Below, piece by piece: positions 46,919 through 55,138 of a stretch of DNA of 64,000 nt (position 1 is the stretch's first letter; each line of letters starts with the position of its first letter). The position numbers and the translations under genes were made by a program. Below the pieces are notes generated by a model, which saw only the letters and a program-made list of their open reading frames with translations, was not told where the DNA came from and did no database searches. Source of the DNA: Massilia sp. IC2-477 (GTDB lineage: Bacteria; Pseudomonadota; Gammaproteobacteria; Burkholderiales; Burkholderiaceae_D); assembly GCF_020707265.1 (NCBI RefSeq), contig NZ_JAJFEQ010000004.1, forward strand, positions 248,001 to 312,000, read 5' to 3'.

Positions 46919-48189
46919 TGAACGCCGAGGTCGAACGCAGCATCGCCGCGGTCTGGCGCATCGAATCGGCCAAGATCGTGGCGGTCGTCGCGCGCATGGT
47001 GCGCGACGTCGGCCTGGCCGAGGAACTGGCCCAGGACGCGCTGGTGTCGGCCCTCGAGCATTGGCCGCAACAGGGCATCCCGGACAAGCCCGGCGCCTGG
47101 CTGACGACCACCGCCAAGCATGCCGCGCTCGACCGCCTGCGGCGCGACCGCGTGCTCCAGCAGAAGCTGGAGCAGATCGGGCTCGACCTCGAAGCCCAGG
47201 AGGCTCTGATCGTGCCCGATTTCGTCGATGGCCTGGACGCCGCGCGCAACGACGTCATTGGCGACGACCTGCTGCGCCTGATGTTCACCGCCTGCCATCC
47301 GGTGCTCTCGCTCGATGCGCGCCTGGCGCTCACGCTCAAGCTGCTGGGCGGCCTGTCGACCCAGGAGATCGCGCGCGCCTTCCTGGTGCCCGAGGCCACC
47401 ATGGCCCAGCGCATCGTGCGCGCCAAGCGCACCCTGGGCGAGGCCGGTGTGCCCTTCGAACTGCCGCCGCCCCAGGAACTGGGCGAGCGCCTGGGCGCGG
47501 TGCTGGAAGCGGTCTACCTGATCTTCAACGAAGGCTATACCGCCACTGCGGGCGAAGACTGGATGCGCCCCGCCCTGGCGGACGAAGCGCTGCGCCTCGG
47601 GCGCATGCTGGCCGAACTGGCCCCGAGTGAACCGGAAGCCCACGGCCTGGTGGCGCTGATGGAACTGCAGGCCTCGCGCATGGGTGCGCGCCTGGATGCC
47701 GAGGGGCGCCCGGTGCTGCTGCTCGACCAGGACCGCTCGCGCTGGGACGGCGTGCTGCTCCGGCGCGGCCTGGCGGCTTTGGAACGCGCGGCGCGTTTGC
47801 AGCAGCCGCGCGAGCCCTACGTGCTGCAGGCCGAGATCGCGGCCTGCCATGCGCGCGCCCATGTGGCGGACAGCACCGACTGGCACGCCATCGCCGCGCT
47901 GTACGGCGAACTGGCGCAAGTCCAGCCCTCGCCTGTGGTCGAACTCAACCGCGCGGTGGCGGTCGGGATGGCCGACGGCCCCGCCGCCGGCCTGGCGCTG
48001 GCCGACGCGCTGGCGCTGGAGGGCAAGCTGGACGGCTACCATTGGCTGCCGAGCGTGCGCGCCGACCTGCTGTCCAAGCTGGGCCGCGTCGAGGAAGCGC
48101 GCGCCGAATTCGAACGCGCCGCCGCCATGACGGCCAACGGCCGCGAACGCGAACTGCTGCTGGCGCGCGCCCGCGCCCAGCGCTCCTGA
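46918..48189 (+). CDS. ECF sigma factor, ECF42-like with long C-terminal extension
   Basis: The product is 423 aa. Residues about 10-85 are sigma region 2 (LAQDALVSALEHWPQQGIPDKPGAWL, DRLRRDR) and about 105-175 region 4 (LTLKLLGGLSTQEIARAFLVPEATMAQRIVRAKRTL). The remaining 240 residues are a helical TPR-like domain with the marks GYTATAGEDW, LADEALRLGRMLAEL and GLVALMELQASR. Such extended sigma factors are the ECF42 group, genomically linked to DGPF genes and lacking an anti-sigma, with the C-terminal domain controlling activity. All of this fits here. Nothing shows the inducing stress. Confidence 0.92.
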   Translation: MNAEVERSIAAVWRIESAKIVAVVARMVRDVGLAEELAQDALVSALEHWPQQGIPDKPGAWLTTTAKHAALDRLRRDRVLQQKLEQIGLDLEAQEALIVPDFVDGLDAARNDVIGDDLLRLMFTACHPVLSLDARLALTLKLLGGLSTQEIARAFLVPEATMAQRIVRAKRTLGEAGVPFELPPPQELGERLGAVLEAVYLIFNEGYTATAGEDWMRPALADEALRLGRMLAELAPSEPEAHGLVALMELQASRMGARLDAEGRPVLLLDQDRSRWDGVLLRRGLAALERAARLQQPREPYVLQAEIAACHARAHVADSTDWHAIAALYGELAQVQPSPVVELNRAVAVGMADGPAAGLALADALALEGKLDGYHWLPSVRADLLSKLGRVEEARAEFERAAAMTANGRERELLLARARAQRS

Positions 48190-48192
48190 TAG

Positions 48193-48228
48193 TAAAAAAG
48201 CCCCGTGGCCGGTGGCGCACGGGGCTTG
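48193..48228. terminator. Bidirectional terminator between the sigma and FecR genes
   Basis: AAGCCCCGTG (48199-48208) pairs with CACGGGGCTT (48219-48228). The flanks give an A6 run on the left (a T-tract for the leftward fecR gene) and TT on the right. It serves the convergent pair. Confidence 0.85.
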
Positions 48229-48248
48229 TTGAATTGCAGCGCTGAGCT

Positions 48249-49040
48249 TCAGCGCACGATGCAGTCGGCGCCCTGTTCCTGGCCTGCAGCAGGCCCGTTG
48301 CCGGCCAGCGGCCCGCCGGCGCCCGCGTCGAACGAGGGCGGCGGCACGAACTGCAGGTTGGTGTTGGGCGGTACGATCACCGGCGCCTGATTCGCGTTCG
48401 GCACGTAGCCGAACTGGCCGGCCTGGAAGCCGAGCGCGCCGCCGTTGTTGGTCACGATGATGGCGCCGTCGGTCACCGACAGGTGCAGGCCAGGGGGCAG
48501 CGCCGGCGGCGCGCCGGATGCCGGCAGCTTCGGCGCGGCTTCCTGCGCGGCCGGCGCCACGTACTGCACCACGAAGGTGGTGCCGCGGATGCCGATGGTC
48601 GCGTTCGGGGTCTTCAGCGAGAACTTCTCCTTGTTGCGCTTGCCCATCAGGCCGGTGATCGAGCGCAGGCCGCCCTTCACCAGGCTGTAGCTGGCGCTGT
48701 CCGCGTCCGGCTTGCCCTCGTCGAACGAGAAGTTCTCGACCTTGAAGGTGGTGCCGGGACGCAGCGTGATCTCGCTGTTGTCGATGAACTTGATCTGGGC
48801 GTAGGTGTTCTTTTCCGACACCAGGGTGTCGCCGCTTTCGATCTCGGACTTGAGCGCCAGTACCTTGACGCTGCCGTCCGCCTTCTTCGCCATCAGCGGG
48901 CCGCTCAGGCGCGCCACCACGCCGGCGACCTGCGCGGCCCAGGCCGCGTTGCCGACCGTGAGCAGCGCCGCGAACAGCAGCGCGCCCAGCGCCCGCTGCA
49001 CCGGATTAGTTGCAATACATTTTTGAGGCTGGCTTTTCAT
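48249..49040 (-). CDS. FecR-domain protein with signal peptide
   Basis: The product is 263 aa. Residues 1-36 are a signal peptide (ALGALLFAALLTVGNAAWAA). Residues about 40-160 form a FecR domain: VLALKSEIESGDTLVSEKNTYAQIKFIDNSEITLRPGTTFKVENFSF, then FSLKTPNATIGIRGTTFVVQ. It has no transmembrane helix after the signal, so it is a soluble periplasmic protein, not the classic anti-sigma FecR. The last 100 residues are Pro/Ala-rich. Its start (GGAGTAAAGA-ATG) lies inside the 3' end of the exoprotein gene, a 35-bp overlap that implies coupled translation. Such FecR proteins are often encoded with secreted or CHASE2 proteins. Confidence 0.9.
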   Translation of the reverse strand: MKSQPQKCIATNPVQRALGALLFAALLTVGNAAWAAQVAGVVARLSGPLMAKKADGSVKVLALKSEIESGDTLVSEKNTYAQIKFIDNSEITLRPGTTFKVENFSFDEGKPDADSASYSLVKGGLRSITGLMGKRNKEKFSLKTPNATIGIRGTTFVVQYVAPAAQEAAPKLPASGAPPALPPGLHLSVTDGAIIVTNNGGALGFQAGQFGYVPNANQAPVIVPPNTNLQFVPPPSFDAGAGGPLAGNGPAAGQEQGADCIVR

Positions 49041-52000
49041 TCTTTACTCCGGTGTTCGTACCTGCGGCCGGGCCGGCCTGATTCTCCGACTGCTCGGATG
49101 GCTTGCCGCCGCCCTCGCCGCCCTTGCTGCCGTCCGGCGTGCCGGCGGCGCTCGATCCCGCCGGCGCCTTGGCCTGCGATGCCGGGGAACGCGAATTGAG
49201 CAGCTCCACGGTGGTCTGCTGGACCTGGGCCACCGGCTTCTTCGATTCGCCGCCGCCCTGGGTCGGGGCCGGATTGAACACGGCGCACTTCGGATCGGTC
49301 GGATGGGTGCTGCAGAAGTCCGGCTTGGGCAGCACCGCCACGCAGCCTTCCAGGTTCGGGTTGACCGCGCACTGTTCCAGCTTCGGCAGCTGCACCGAGC
49401 AGCCCTGCAGGGTCGGGCTGCCGATGCACTGCTGCAGGGTCGGCAACACTGCCTGGCAGCCGGCCGTGCTCTTGTCGTTCACGCACTGCGACAGGGTCGG
49501 CAGGATGCCGCTGCACGACGGATCGCTCGGCTTGACCAGGCAGGCATCGAAGGTCACTTTCAGCACCGCTGCGCAACCTTCCTTGCCCGGCGTGACTTTG
49601 CAGACCGAGAGCTCCGGCAGGCGCGCCGCGCAGCCGCTGGCGCTCGGGTTGGCCACGCAAGCCAGGAACTCGGCGCGTTCGATCACCGGCGCGCAGCCGT
49701 ACAGGCTGCCGTCCTTGCGGCAGCTATCCAGCGGCGGCAGGGTCTCGCCGCAACCGCTCGCGCCCGGGTTCTTGATGCAGGCGGCGATGGCTTCGCGTTC
49801 GGCGATGACCGGCGCGCAGCCGTAGGTATCCGGCGACTTCTCGCACACGCCCCATACCGGCAGCGTGGCGCCGCAGCCTTCGGCCTTCGGCGTCCGGATG
49901 CATTGGGCGATGGCTTCGCGTTCGGCGATGACCGGCGCGCAGCCGTAGGTGTCCGGCGCCTTTTCACACACGTTCCAGACCGGCAGCGTGCTGCCGCAGC
50001 CCTCGCCCTTCGGATTGCGGATGCATTGGGCAATGGCCTCGCGCTCGGCGATGACCGGTGCGCAGCCGTAGGTGCCCGGCGTCTTTTCGCATACGCCCCA
50101 TGCCGGCAGGATCGCCTCGCAGCCCGAGGCTTTCGGGCTCACGATACATTCGCGCACCAGTACCGCGCCGCAACCGAGTTTGGTCGGGTCGTCGCGGCAA
50201 GTCTGCGGCTGCGGCAGCACGGCGCGGCACTGCGGCGTTTCGGGGGTGCCGATGCAGTCACGCGCAGCCTGCTCGATCACGCCGTTACAGCCCGGGGCAT
50301 TCGGATTGGCCAGGCAGGTGTCGAGCGGCGGTTTCGGATCCGGCTCTGGGTCCGGCTTCGGCTCTTCGTTCGGCTTGGTCCTGGTGATCGACAGCTTGCC
50401 CGGGTCGGCGACCTGCACACTGCCGTCGGGGGCGGTGACGGTGCCGCCGGTCAGGCTGACGCTGCCCGACGTCGATTTCACCAGGCCGGCGCCGCGGATG
50501 ATCAACGGGCCGTCGTCGGCCGCGATCAGGGTCACGTTGCCGCTTTCGGTGCTGACCTTGCCTTCGATGGTCAGCGGGCTATGGGTGTGCAGGCGGATGT
50601 TGCCGCTGCCGGTGCGCACGCCCTGCTTGCCGCTCGGGGTGGCCGCGACGGTCAGGCCGCCGGTGGTCTCGATCGCGATCGCACCAGCATTGGCCTCGCC
50701 TGCCTGCACCACGTCGTCCAGGATCAGGATGCGGTCGTTGAGGACGTTGATCGGAGCGCGGCCGCTCGCGGTGTTCACCGCGCTCAGCCGGCCGGTGCTG
50801 GTGCGCAGCGCACTGGTGGTTTCACCGATGCCGCCGCGCGAGCGCAGGTCCATCGATTCGGCCTTGTACATGCCGGCGCCGTAGATGCTCGCGGCATCGA
50901 TTACCAGGTCCTTGCCAGCCTCGATGTTGAGGTCGGCGCGCAGGGCGTCGCCCCTCAGGTTCATACCGTATGCCGACTGCAAGCCCGAGATGCCGCCGAC
51001 CGTGCCGACCTTCAGGTCGCCGCTCCAGCGGAAGATCATGCCCTTTTGTTCCTCGTCGCCGCCGGTGGCCCTGCCGGCCAGCGTGCTGACCTGGTTCACG
51101 GCCAGCATCTCGACCCTGCTCCCTTCCACCACCAGGGATGGCGCTTTCACCAGGGTGCCGCTGTCCTGGTAAAGCTCACCCTCGGCGCGCAGGCTCAGGG
51201 AGTTGCCGGCTTCGATCCGGGTGCTCAGCGACGTCCCCTCGGTATCGTAGGGGTTGCGGCGAATCTGGATGCCGCCGCTGGCGGCGGTGATGGCGATGTC
51301 GTCGCCCTTGAGCTGGCCCGAAATCTGGGTCTGGTCGGCGCCCAGGATGCTGATCTTGCTGGCGGTGAGCACGCCGGAGGTGGTGACCGCTGCGGCGGAA
51401 CCGAAGGACTCGTGCAGCGTGCCGATGAACTGGCTGTCCGAACCGGTCAGGGTGACCGGTGCGTTGATGTTGATCGAGTGCCTGGTATCGATGACCAGGT
51501 TACCGGCCATGCGCAGTTCCTGGTCGATGCTGATCAGGCCGTTGTGGGCGCTGCTGCCGATGTTGATCTCGTAGGCGCCGAAGCTGCCGAGGCGCTGCGG
51601 GTCCAGGCCCAGCGTGAACGTGGGCGCACTGCCGCGCAGGTAGATGGGGCGATCGTTGTCGAAGGGGTTGAACGATATCACTGGCAGCACGTCGTTCACG
51701 CCGCCGATATGCCCGGCGAGCGTCATGCGGTTCGACTTCAGGTCGATGTAGTTGGGGCTGGCCAGCGAGCCGCCGGCCATGATCGTGATGCTGTCCTTCG
51801 CGCGCAGGTCGATGCTGCCGCCGCTCGAGCTCACCGCCGCGCCCACCGTCATCGTCTTGCCTGCCTCGGCGCGCACATTGTGGTCCACGACGAGGTCTTC
51901 GCGAAAGTCCAGCTTGTCGGTGGCCTGCAAAACGATGTCGGCATTGGTCGCCTTCAGGCTGTCCGCCCGGATGTAGGTGGTATCCAGTTCCGGTTCGCTG

Positions 52001-53343
52001 AGGCTGGCGCCGACGACGAGGTTGGTCGGATCGATCAGCCAGGTGCCGGTACGCTGGCCGCCCGCATCCACGCGGATGCCGTCGATGGCAAGCTGGCGGC
52101 CCGAGGTTTCGACCAGGCCGCCGTTGCCGCCCCCGGCGCCGCGCGCCGAAATGCTGCCGGCCGCCGTGGTGGCGCCGTCCGACCACAGCACGACCTTGCC
52201 GCCCTTGCCCGCTTGCGTCGCGTCGGCGCGGATCACGGCATCCTTGCCGAAGGAAGTCTGCTGCGCGTTCGGCAGGGCCGGGTTCTTGCCCTGGTAGTCG
52301 CCGCCCACGAGGACGGTGCCGCCCTGGGTGGCGCCGCTGGCGTCCACCTGCGCGTTGCCGGCGATGGCCACGCGCTCGCCCAGCAGCTGGACTTCGCCGC
52401 CCGTGCCGGCACCGATCGCGCTGGTGACGCTGCCCTGTTCGAGCACGGCTTCCTTGCTGGCCTTGAGGATAATCTTGCCGTCCTGGCCGACCACCGCGCT
52501 GTTGGCATTGACCACGCCGCGCTGGTTCACCAGCGCGCCATAGATGCCGATGCGGCCGCCGCTGGCGACGACCTGGCCCAGGTTGATGGCCTGGTCGCCC
52601 GGCGCCGACACGACCACGGTCAGGTCGGGATTGCTGGAATCGACCAGCTGCACGCTGCGGCCGGCGGCCAGCACCATCTGGCCGTTCGGGGCCGAGATGA
52701 TGCCGGTGTTCTCGACGTTCGGCGCCACCAGGAAGACCTTGCCGCCGCTTGGCGTGGTGATCATGCCTTCGTTGCGCACGCTGCCGGCCACATTGTTCCC
52801 GCCCGGGCCGGCCGTGAAATTCTTTTTCCCGGCCAGGAAGTCGGCGTCGCTCATGTTCAGCGTCGAGGCCACCAGGCCGTTCACGTCCACGCGCGCGTTC
52901 TGGCCGAAGACCACGCCGTTCGGGTTGATCAGGAAGACCTTGCCGTTCGACTGCAGCGCGCCGAGGATGCGGCTCGGGTCCTGCCCATTGACTCGGTTCA
53001 GGACCGCGCTGTCGCTGCTTTGCTGGATGAAGCGGGTGATCTCGCCGGCGTTCACCGAGAAGCTCTGCCAGTTGATGATGGCGCCCGGTGTGTTCGTGAT
53101 CGAGAACACGTTGCCGTCCTGAGAGAAGCTGGCCTGCCCGGCCACCACCTTCGGCAGCGTCGGCGCGGCGTGCGCCACACTAAGAGCGCCTAACAAAACC
53201 CCGAGGGCAAGGCGCATTGTCGAAGACAGTACGCTAGTACGGCGAGACGATGCAACGCAGCCATCGGGGGAATTGTTAGGCGCTCTAAAGCAGGCAGCGA
53301 CGCACAGCGCCGCCCTGGATAAACGAATCAAGCCGTTTCTCAT
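49006..53343 (-). CDS. TpsA-type secreted filamentous exoprotein (FHA-like), Cys-repeat C-terminus
   Basis: The secreted partner of a two-partner secretion pair. The product is 1445 aa from ATG 53343, which has a strong AGGAG site. Residues 1-59 are an unusual signal region that contains a 35-residue in-frame insertion (see the mobile element). Residues about 60-190 are the TPS secretion domain (VVAGQASFSQDGNVFSITN, GAIINWQSFSV, NQ/NPNG signature INPNGVVFGQNARVD). Residues about 190-990 are beta-helix repeats. About 1010-1353 are 18 C-x8-C repeats, and 1354-1445 a Ser/Gly-rich tail. The internal ATG at 53217 is an alternative start. It likely mediates adhesion; partners are unknown. Confidence 0.95.
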   Translation of the reverse strand: MRNGLIRLSRAALCVAACFRAPNNSPDGCVASSRRTSVLSSTMRLALGVLLGALSVAHAAPTLPKVVAGQASFSQDGNVFSITNTPGAIINWQSFSVNAGEITRFIQQSSDSAVLNRVNGQDPSRILGALQSNGKVFLINPNGVVFGQNARVDVNGLVASTLNMSDADFLAGKKNFTAGPGGNNVAGSVRNEGMITTPSGGKVFLVAPNVENTGIISAPNGQMVLAAGRSVQLVDSSNPDLTVVVSAPGDQAINLGQVVASGGRIGIYGALVNQRGVVNANSAVVGQDGKIILKASKEAVLEQGSVTSAIGAGTGGEVQLLGERVAIAGNAQVDASGATQGGTVLVGGDYQGKNPALPNAQQTSFGKDAVIRADATQAGKGGKVVLWSDGATTAAGSISARGAGGGNGGLVETSGRQLAIDGIRVDAGGQRTGTWLIDPTNLVVGASLSEPELDTTYIRADSLKATNADIVLQATDKLDFREDLVVDHNVRAEAGKTMTVGAAVSSSGGSIDLRAKDSITIMAGGSLASPNYIDLKSNRMTLAGHIGGVNDVLPVISFNPFDNDRPIYLRGSAPTFTLGLDPQRLGSFGAYEINIGSSAHNGLISIDQELRMAGNLVIDTRHSININAPVTLTGSDSQFIGTLHESFGSAAAVTTSGVLTASKISILGADQTQISGQLKGDDIAITAASGGIQIRRNPYDTEGTSLSTRIEAGNSLSLRAEGELYQDSGTLVKAPSLVVEGSRVEMLAVNQVSTLAGRATGGDEEQKGMIFRWSGDLKVGTVGGISGLQSAYGMNLRGDALRADLNIEAGKDLVIDAASIYGAGMYKAESMDLRSRGGIGETTSALRTSTGRLSAVNTASGRAPINVLNDRILILDDVVQAGEANAGAIAIETTGGLTVAATPSGKQGVRTGSGNIRLHTHSPLTIEGKVSTESGNVTLIAADDGPLIIRGAGLVKSTSGSVSLTGGTVTAPDGSVQVADPGKLSITRTKPNEEPKPDPEPDPKPPLDTCLANPNAPGCNGVIEQAARDCIGTPETPQCRAVLPQPQTCRDDPTKLGCGAVLVRECIVSPKASGCEAILPAWGVCEKTPGTYGCAPVIAEREAIAQCIRNPKGEGCGSTLPVWNVCEKAPDTYGCAPVIAEREAIAQCIRTPKAEGCGATLPVWGVCEKSPDTYGCAPVIAEREAIAACIKNPGASGCGETLPPLDSCRKDGSLYGCAPVIERAEFLACVANPSASGCAARLPELSVCKVTPGKEGCAAVLKVTFDACLVKPSDPSCSGILPTLSQCVNDKSTAGCQAVLPTLQQCIGSPTLQGCSVQLPKLEQCAVNPNLEGCVAVLPKPDFCSTHPTDPKCAVFNPAPTQGGGESKKPVAQVQQTTVELLNSRSPASQAKAPAGSSAAGTPDGSKGGEGGGKPSEQSENQAGPAAGTNTGVKNEKPASKMYCN
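49285..50316 (-). repeat. 18-unit cysteine-pair repeat in the exoprotein
   Basis: Residues about 1010-1353 contain 18 copies of C-x8-C (for example CLANPNAPGC, CEKTPGTYGC, CIRNPKGEGC, CSTHPTDPKC), separated by 7-12 residues often reading x-x-LPxxxx. That is 36 cysteines in 344 residues, with a Pro or Gly in the middle of most loops. Units 5-9 are nearly identical in alternating pairs (VCEK-x-P-x-TYGCAPVIAEREAIA), which implies recent duplication. Each pair could form one disulfide loop. Confidence 0.9.
53181..53288 (-). mobile_element. 102-bp MITE-like element in the TpsA signal-peptide region
   Basis: 53184-53285 is bounded by perfect 13-bp inverted repeats, GAGCGCCTAACAA and TTGTTAGGCGCTC, and flanked by a 3-bp direct repeat TAA (53181-53183 and 53286-53288). 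The inner part also folds (CCCCGA/TCGGGG and GCATTGTC/GACGATGC). There is no transposase frame. A TNA target duplication and this size fit a non-autonomous IS5-superfamily element (inference). With one TAA it is 105 bp, exactly 35 codons. Removing it joins CVAACF to SVAHAAPTLP, restoring a normal signal peptide. Confidence 0.85.
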
Positions 53344-53353
53344 CTATTCTCTC

Positions 53354-54940
53354 CTAGTAGGCCAGGCCGACGCGCACGTGCAGCCTGTCCTTGTCGGCGC
53401 CGTTCAGGGCGCCTTCTTTCACTACCTTGCCGTAATCGACTTGCAGGTTCAGGCTACTGCCCACCGAGAAGCGCAGGCCGACGCCGGCGCCGGCGATCGT
53501 GGTGCTGCGCAGTTCACCCGGCAGCGCCTTGTTGCGCTTGCCGTAGGCCGTGTCGTAGAAGCCCAGCAGGCGGCATTGCCAGCCGCTCCTGGTGCAGAAG
53601 TTCGGGGTGTAGGCTTCCAGGTTCAGGCCCAGGCCGGAATCGGCCGCCAGGGCGCGTTCGTCGAAGCCGCGCACGCTGGTCGAGCCGCCGGCGCCGAACT
53701 GCTCGCCCGGCACCAGGGCGTCCGGCGAATACTGGCCGTTGGCCAGCACGCGCGTCAGCCAGTCGCTCGAGCCGAGCGCGCGGCTCCAGGCGGCGGCCAG
53801 GCGCAGCGCGCTGTAGCCGGCCTTGGCGCCGGCGCGCGCGGCCGTGAAGTCTTCCTGCGAACCGCGCGATCCGCCCGGGATGTTGCGCAGCACGCTGAGC
53901 GCGAAGTTGGCTTCGCCGTTATCGAGCGCCACGCGGCCCTGGTAGCCGATGCTCAGCGGGCGTACCGTGACGTCGTTGCCGAAGTCCTGGTTGAAGAACA
54001 GCACGCTGTTCTTGTAGGCCTTGACTTCCAGGCCGGCGATGAAGCGGCCTTCCAGCTCGCGTCCACCCAGGCTGCGCTTGGCCAGCACTTTGGTGTAGCG
54101 CGCGCCGTAAACGGCGCCGCGGCCGCTGACGGCAAGGTCGAACAGGCCGGCGCTGACCACGCCGGTGTCGACGTCGGAATAGCTGGCGTACAGGTCGAGC
54201 GCCGCGCCCTGCGCATACAGCGGCACGTGGTAGCCCAGGCCCCACACCGCGACCTGGGACGGCTCTTCCACGGTGGTGGTGTATTGCAGGCTGGCGACGT
54301 GATCGCGTCCCCCCAGGTTCGCATGCTGCAGCACCACGCCGGCGTGGGTGCGGCCGGTATCGTGGGTGCCGGTGTTGTCGAAGTTGGCCATCACCGACCA
54401 CGGGGACTCGTCGACCACCTCGATGCGCGCATCGACCGTCTCATCGCGCTCACCGCTGCCCAGGCTTAGCTTGACCTTCTTCGCGGGGTTCTCGTTGGCC
54501 AGCTTCAGGTTGGCCGACACGCGGGTCAGGTTCGGCGTTTCGCCTTCACGCAGGGCCGGCAGGCTGCGGCGGATGTTCTCGACGCTGAAGGCGCGGTTGC
54601 CTGCGACCGTGACCTTGCCAATTTTCGTCTGCTGGACGTTCAGGCGCACCACGCCGCCGTTGAGCTCCTGCTCGGGCAGCTGCACCGTCACCACGTTGTA
54701 GCCGCGTGCATGGTACAGCGCCTCGAGCGCCTCCAGGGCGCGTTGGACGTCGCCGAAGTCGCGGTTCTTGCCGGTAAACGGCGCGACCGCCGCATCGACT
54801 TCGGCGGCGGACAGCAGTGTGTTCCCGGTCACGTCGAAGCGCGTGACCTCGAAGCGGACGATGTCGTCCTGGGCCCAGGCACTGCTGACGGCCATGGCAA
54901 GCACTGAGCCTGCAAGCAGGCGCGCAAAGCGTTGTTTCAT
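53354..54940 (-). CDS. TpsB outer-membrane transporter (ShlB/FhaC/HecB family)
   Basis: Exports the TpsA protein across the outer membrane. The product is 528 aa with a signal peptide ending AWAQ (about 23). Residues about 28-105 are POTRA-2 (VRFEVTRFDVTGNTLLSAAEVDAAVAPFTG), and about 108-185 a second POTRA (IGKVTVAGNRAFSVENIRRSLP). The 16-strand barrel from about 200 carries the conserved motif VRGFDERALAADSG (L6 loop, VRG-Y/F) near residue 405 and ends with VGLAY. It is 10 bp upstream of the exoprotein gene, the standard TPS order. Shorter POTRA spacing suggests an FhaC-like gate. Confidence 0.94.
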   Translation of the reverse strand: MKQRFARLLAGSVLAMAVSSAWAQDDIVRFEVTRFDVTGNTLLSAAEVDAAVAPFTGKNRDFGDVQRALEALEALYHARGYNVVTVQLPEQELNGGVVRLNVQQTKIGKVTVAGNRAFSVENIRRSLPALREGETPNLTRVSANLKLANENPAKKVKLSLGSGERDETVDARIEVVDESPWSVMANFDNTGTHDTGRTHAGVVLQHANLGGRDHVASLQYTTTVEEPSQVAVWGLGYHVPLYAQGAALDLYASYSDVDTGVVSAGLFDLAVSGRGAVYGARYTKVLAKRSLGGRELEGRFIAGLEVKAYKNSVLFFNQDFGNDVTVRPLSIGYQGRVALDNGEANFALSVLRNIPGGSRGSQEDFTAARAGAKAGYSALRLAAAWSRALGSSDWLTRVLANGQYSPDALVPGEQFGAGGSTSVRGFDERALAADSGLGLNLEAYTPNFCTRSGWQCRLLGFYDTAYGKRNKALPGELRSTTIAGAGVGLRFSVGSSLNLQVDYGKVVKEGALNGADKDRLHVRVGLAY

Positions 54941-55138
54941 CGGATTTGCTTTAAAAATTGTTGTTTTTATAAGGTTGTCTTATGAATCTGTAGAGGAAGA
55001 CCATGCTCGACGGGCAGTTTATCGAGCTTTTTGTTGCAGTGGAGAAAAATTGCGGCGAGAGGGAGAACTTCCCCCATGGGAAGGGGGAATGCCCGGCCTA
55101 TTCCGTTGTTTGAACGACACAGCCATCCTGCATAGGAT

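Noticed and set aside
48249-49040. FecR-domain gene as an anti-sigma partner of the ECF sigma factor at 46918
   Set aside because: They are convergent and separated by a terminator, and the FecR protein has a cleavable signal and no membrane helix. The ECF42 type is not known to use a FecR anti-sigma.
49303-53193. Long open frame antisense to the TpsA exoprotein (1296 codons)
   Set aside because: Composition is that of a shadow of the GC-rich repeat coding strand. No signal peptide, motif or start site is visible.
53188-53281. Integron attC-like site: GCCTAAC ... GTTAGGC with a long imperfect hairpin
   Set aside because: Both core boxes fit RYYYAAC and GTTRRRY, but the flanking TAA direct repeat, the exact 13-bp inverted ends and recovery of an intact signal peptide on removal fit a MITE better. 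No integrase or cassette array is in the window.
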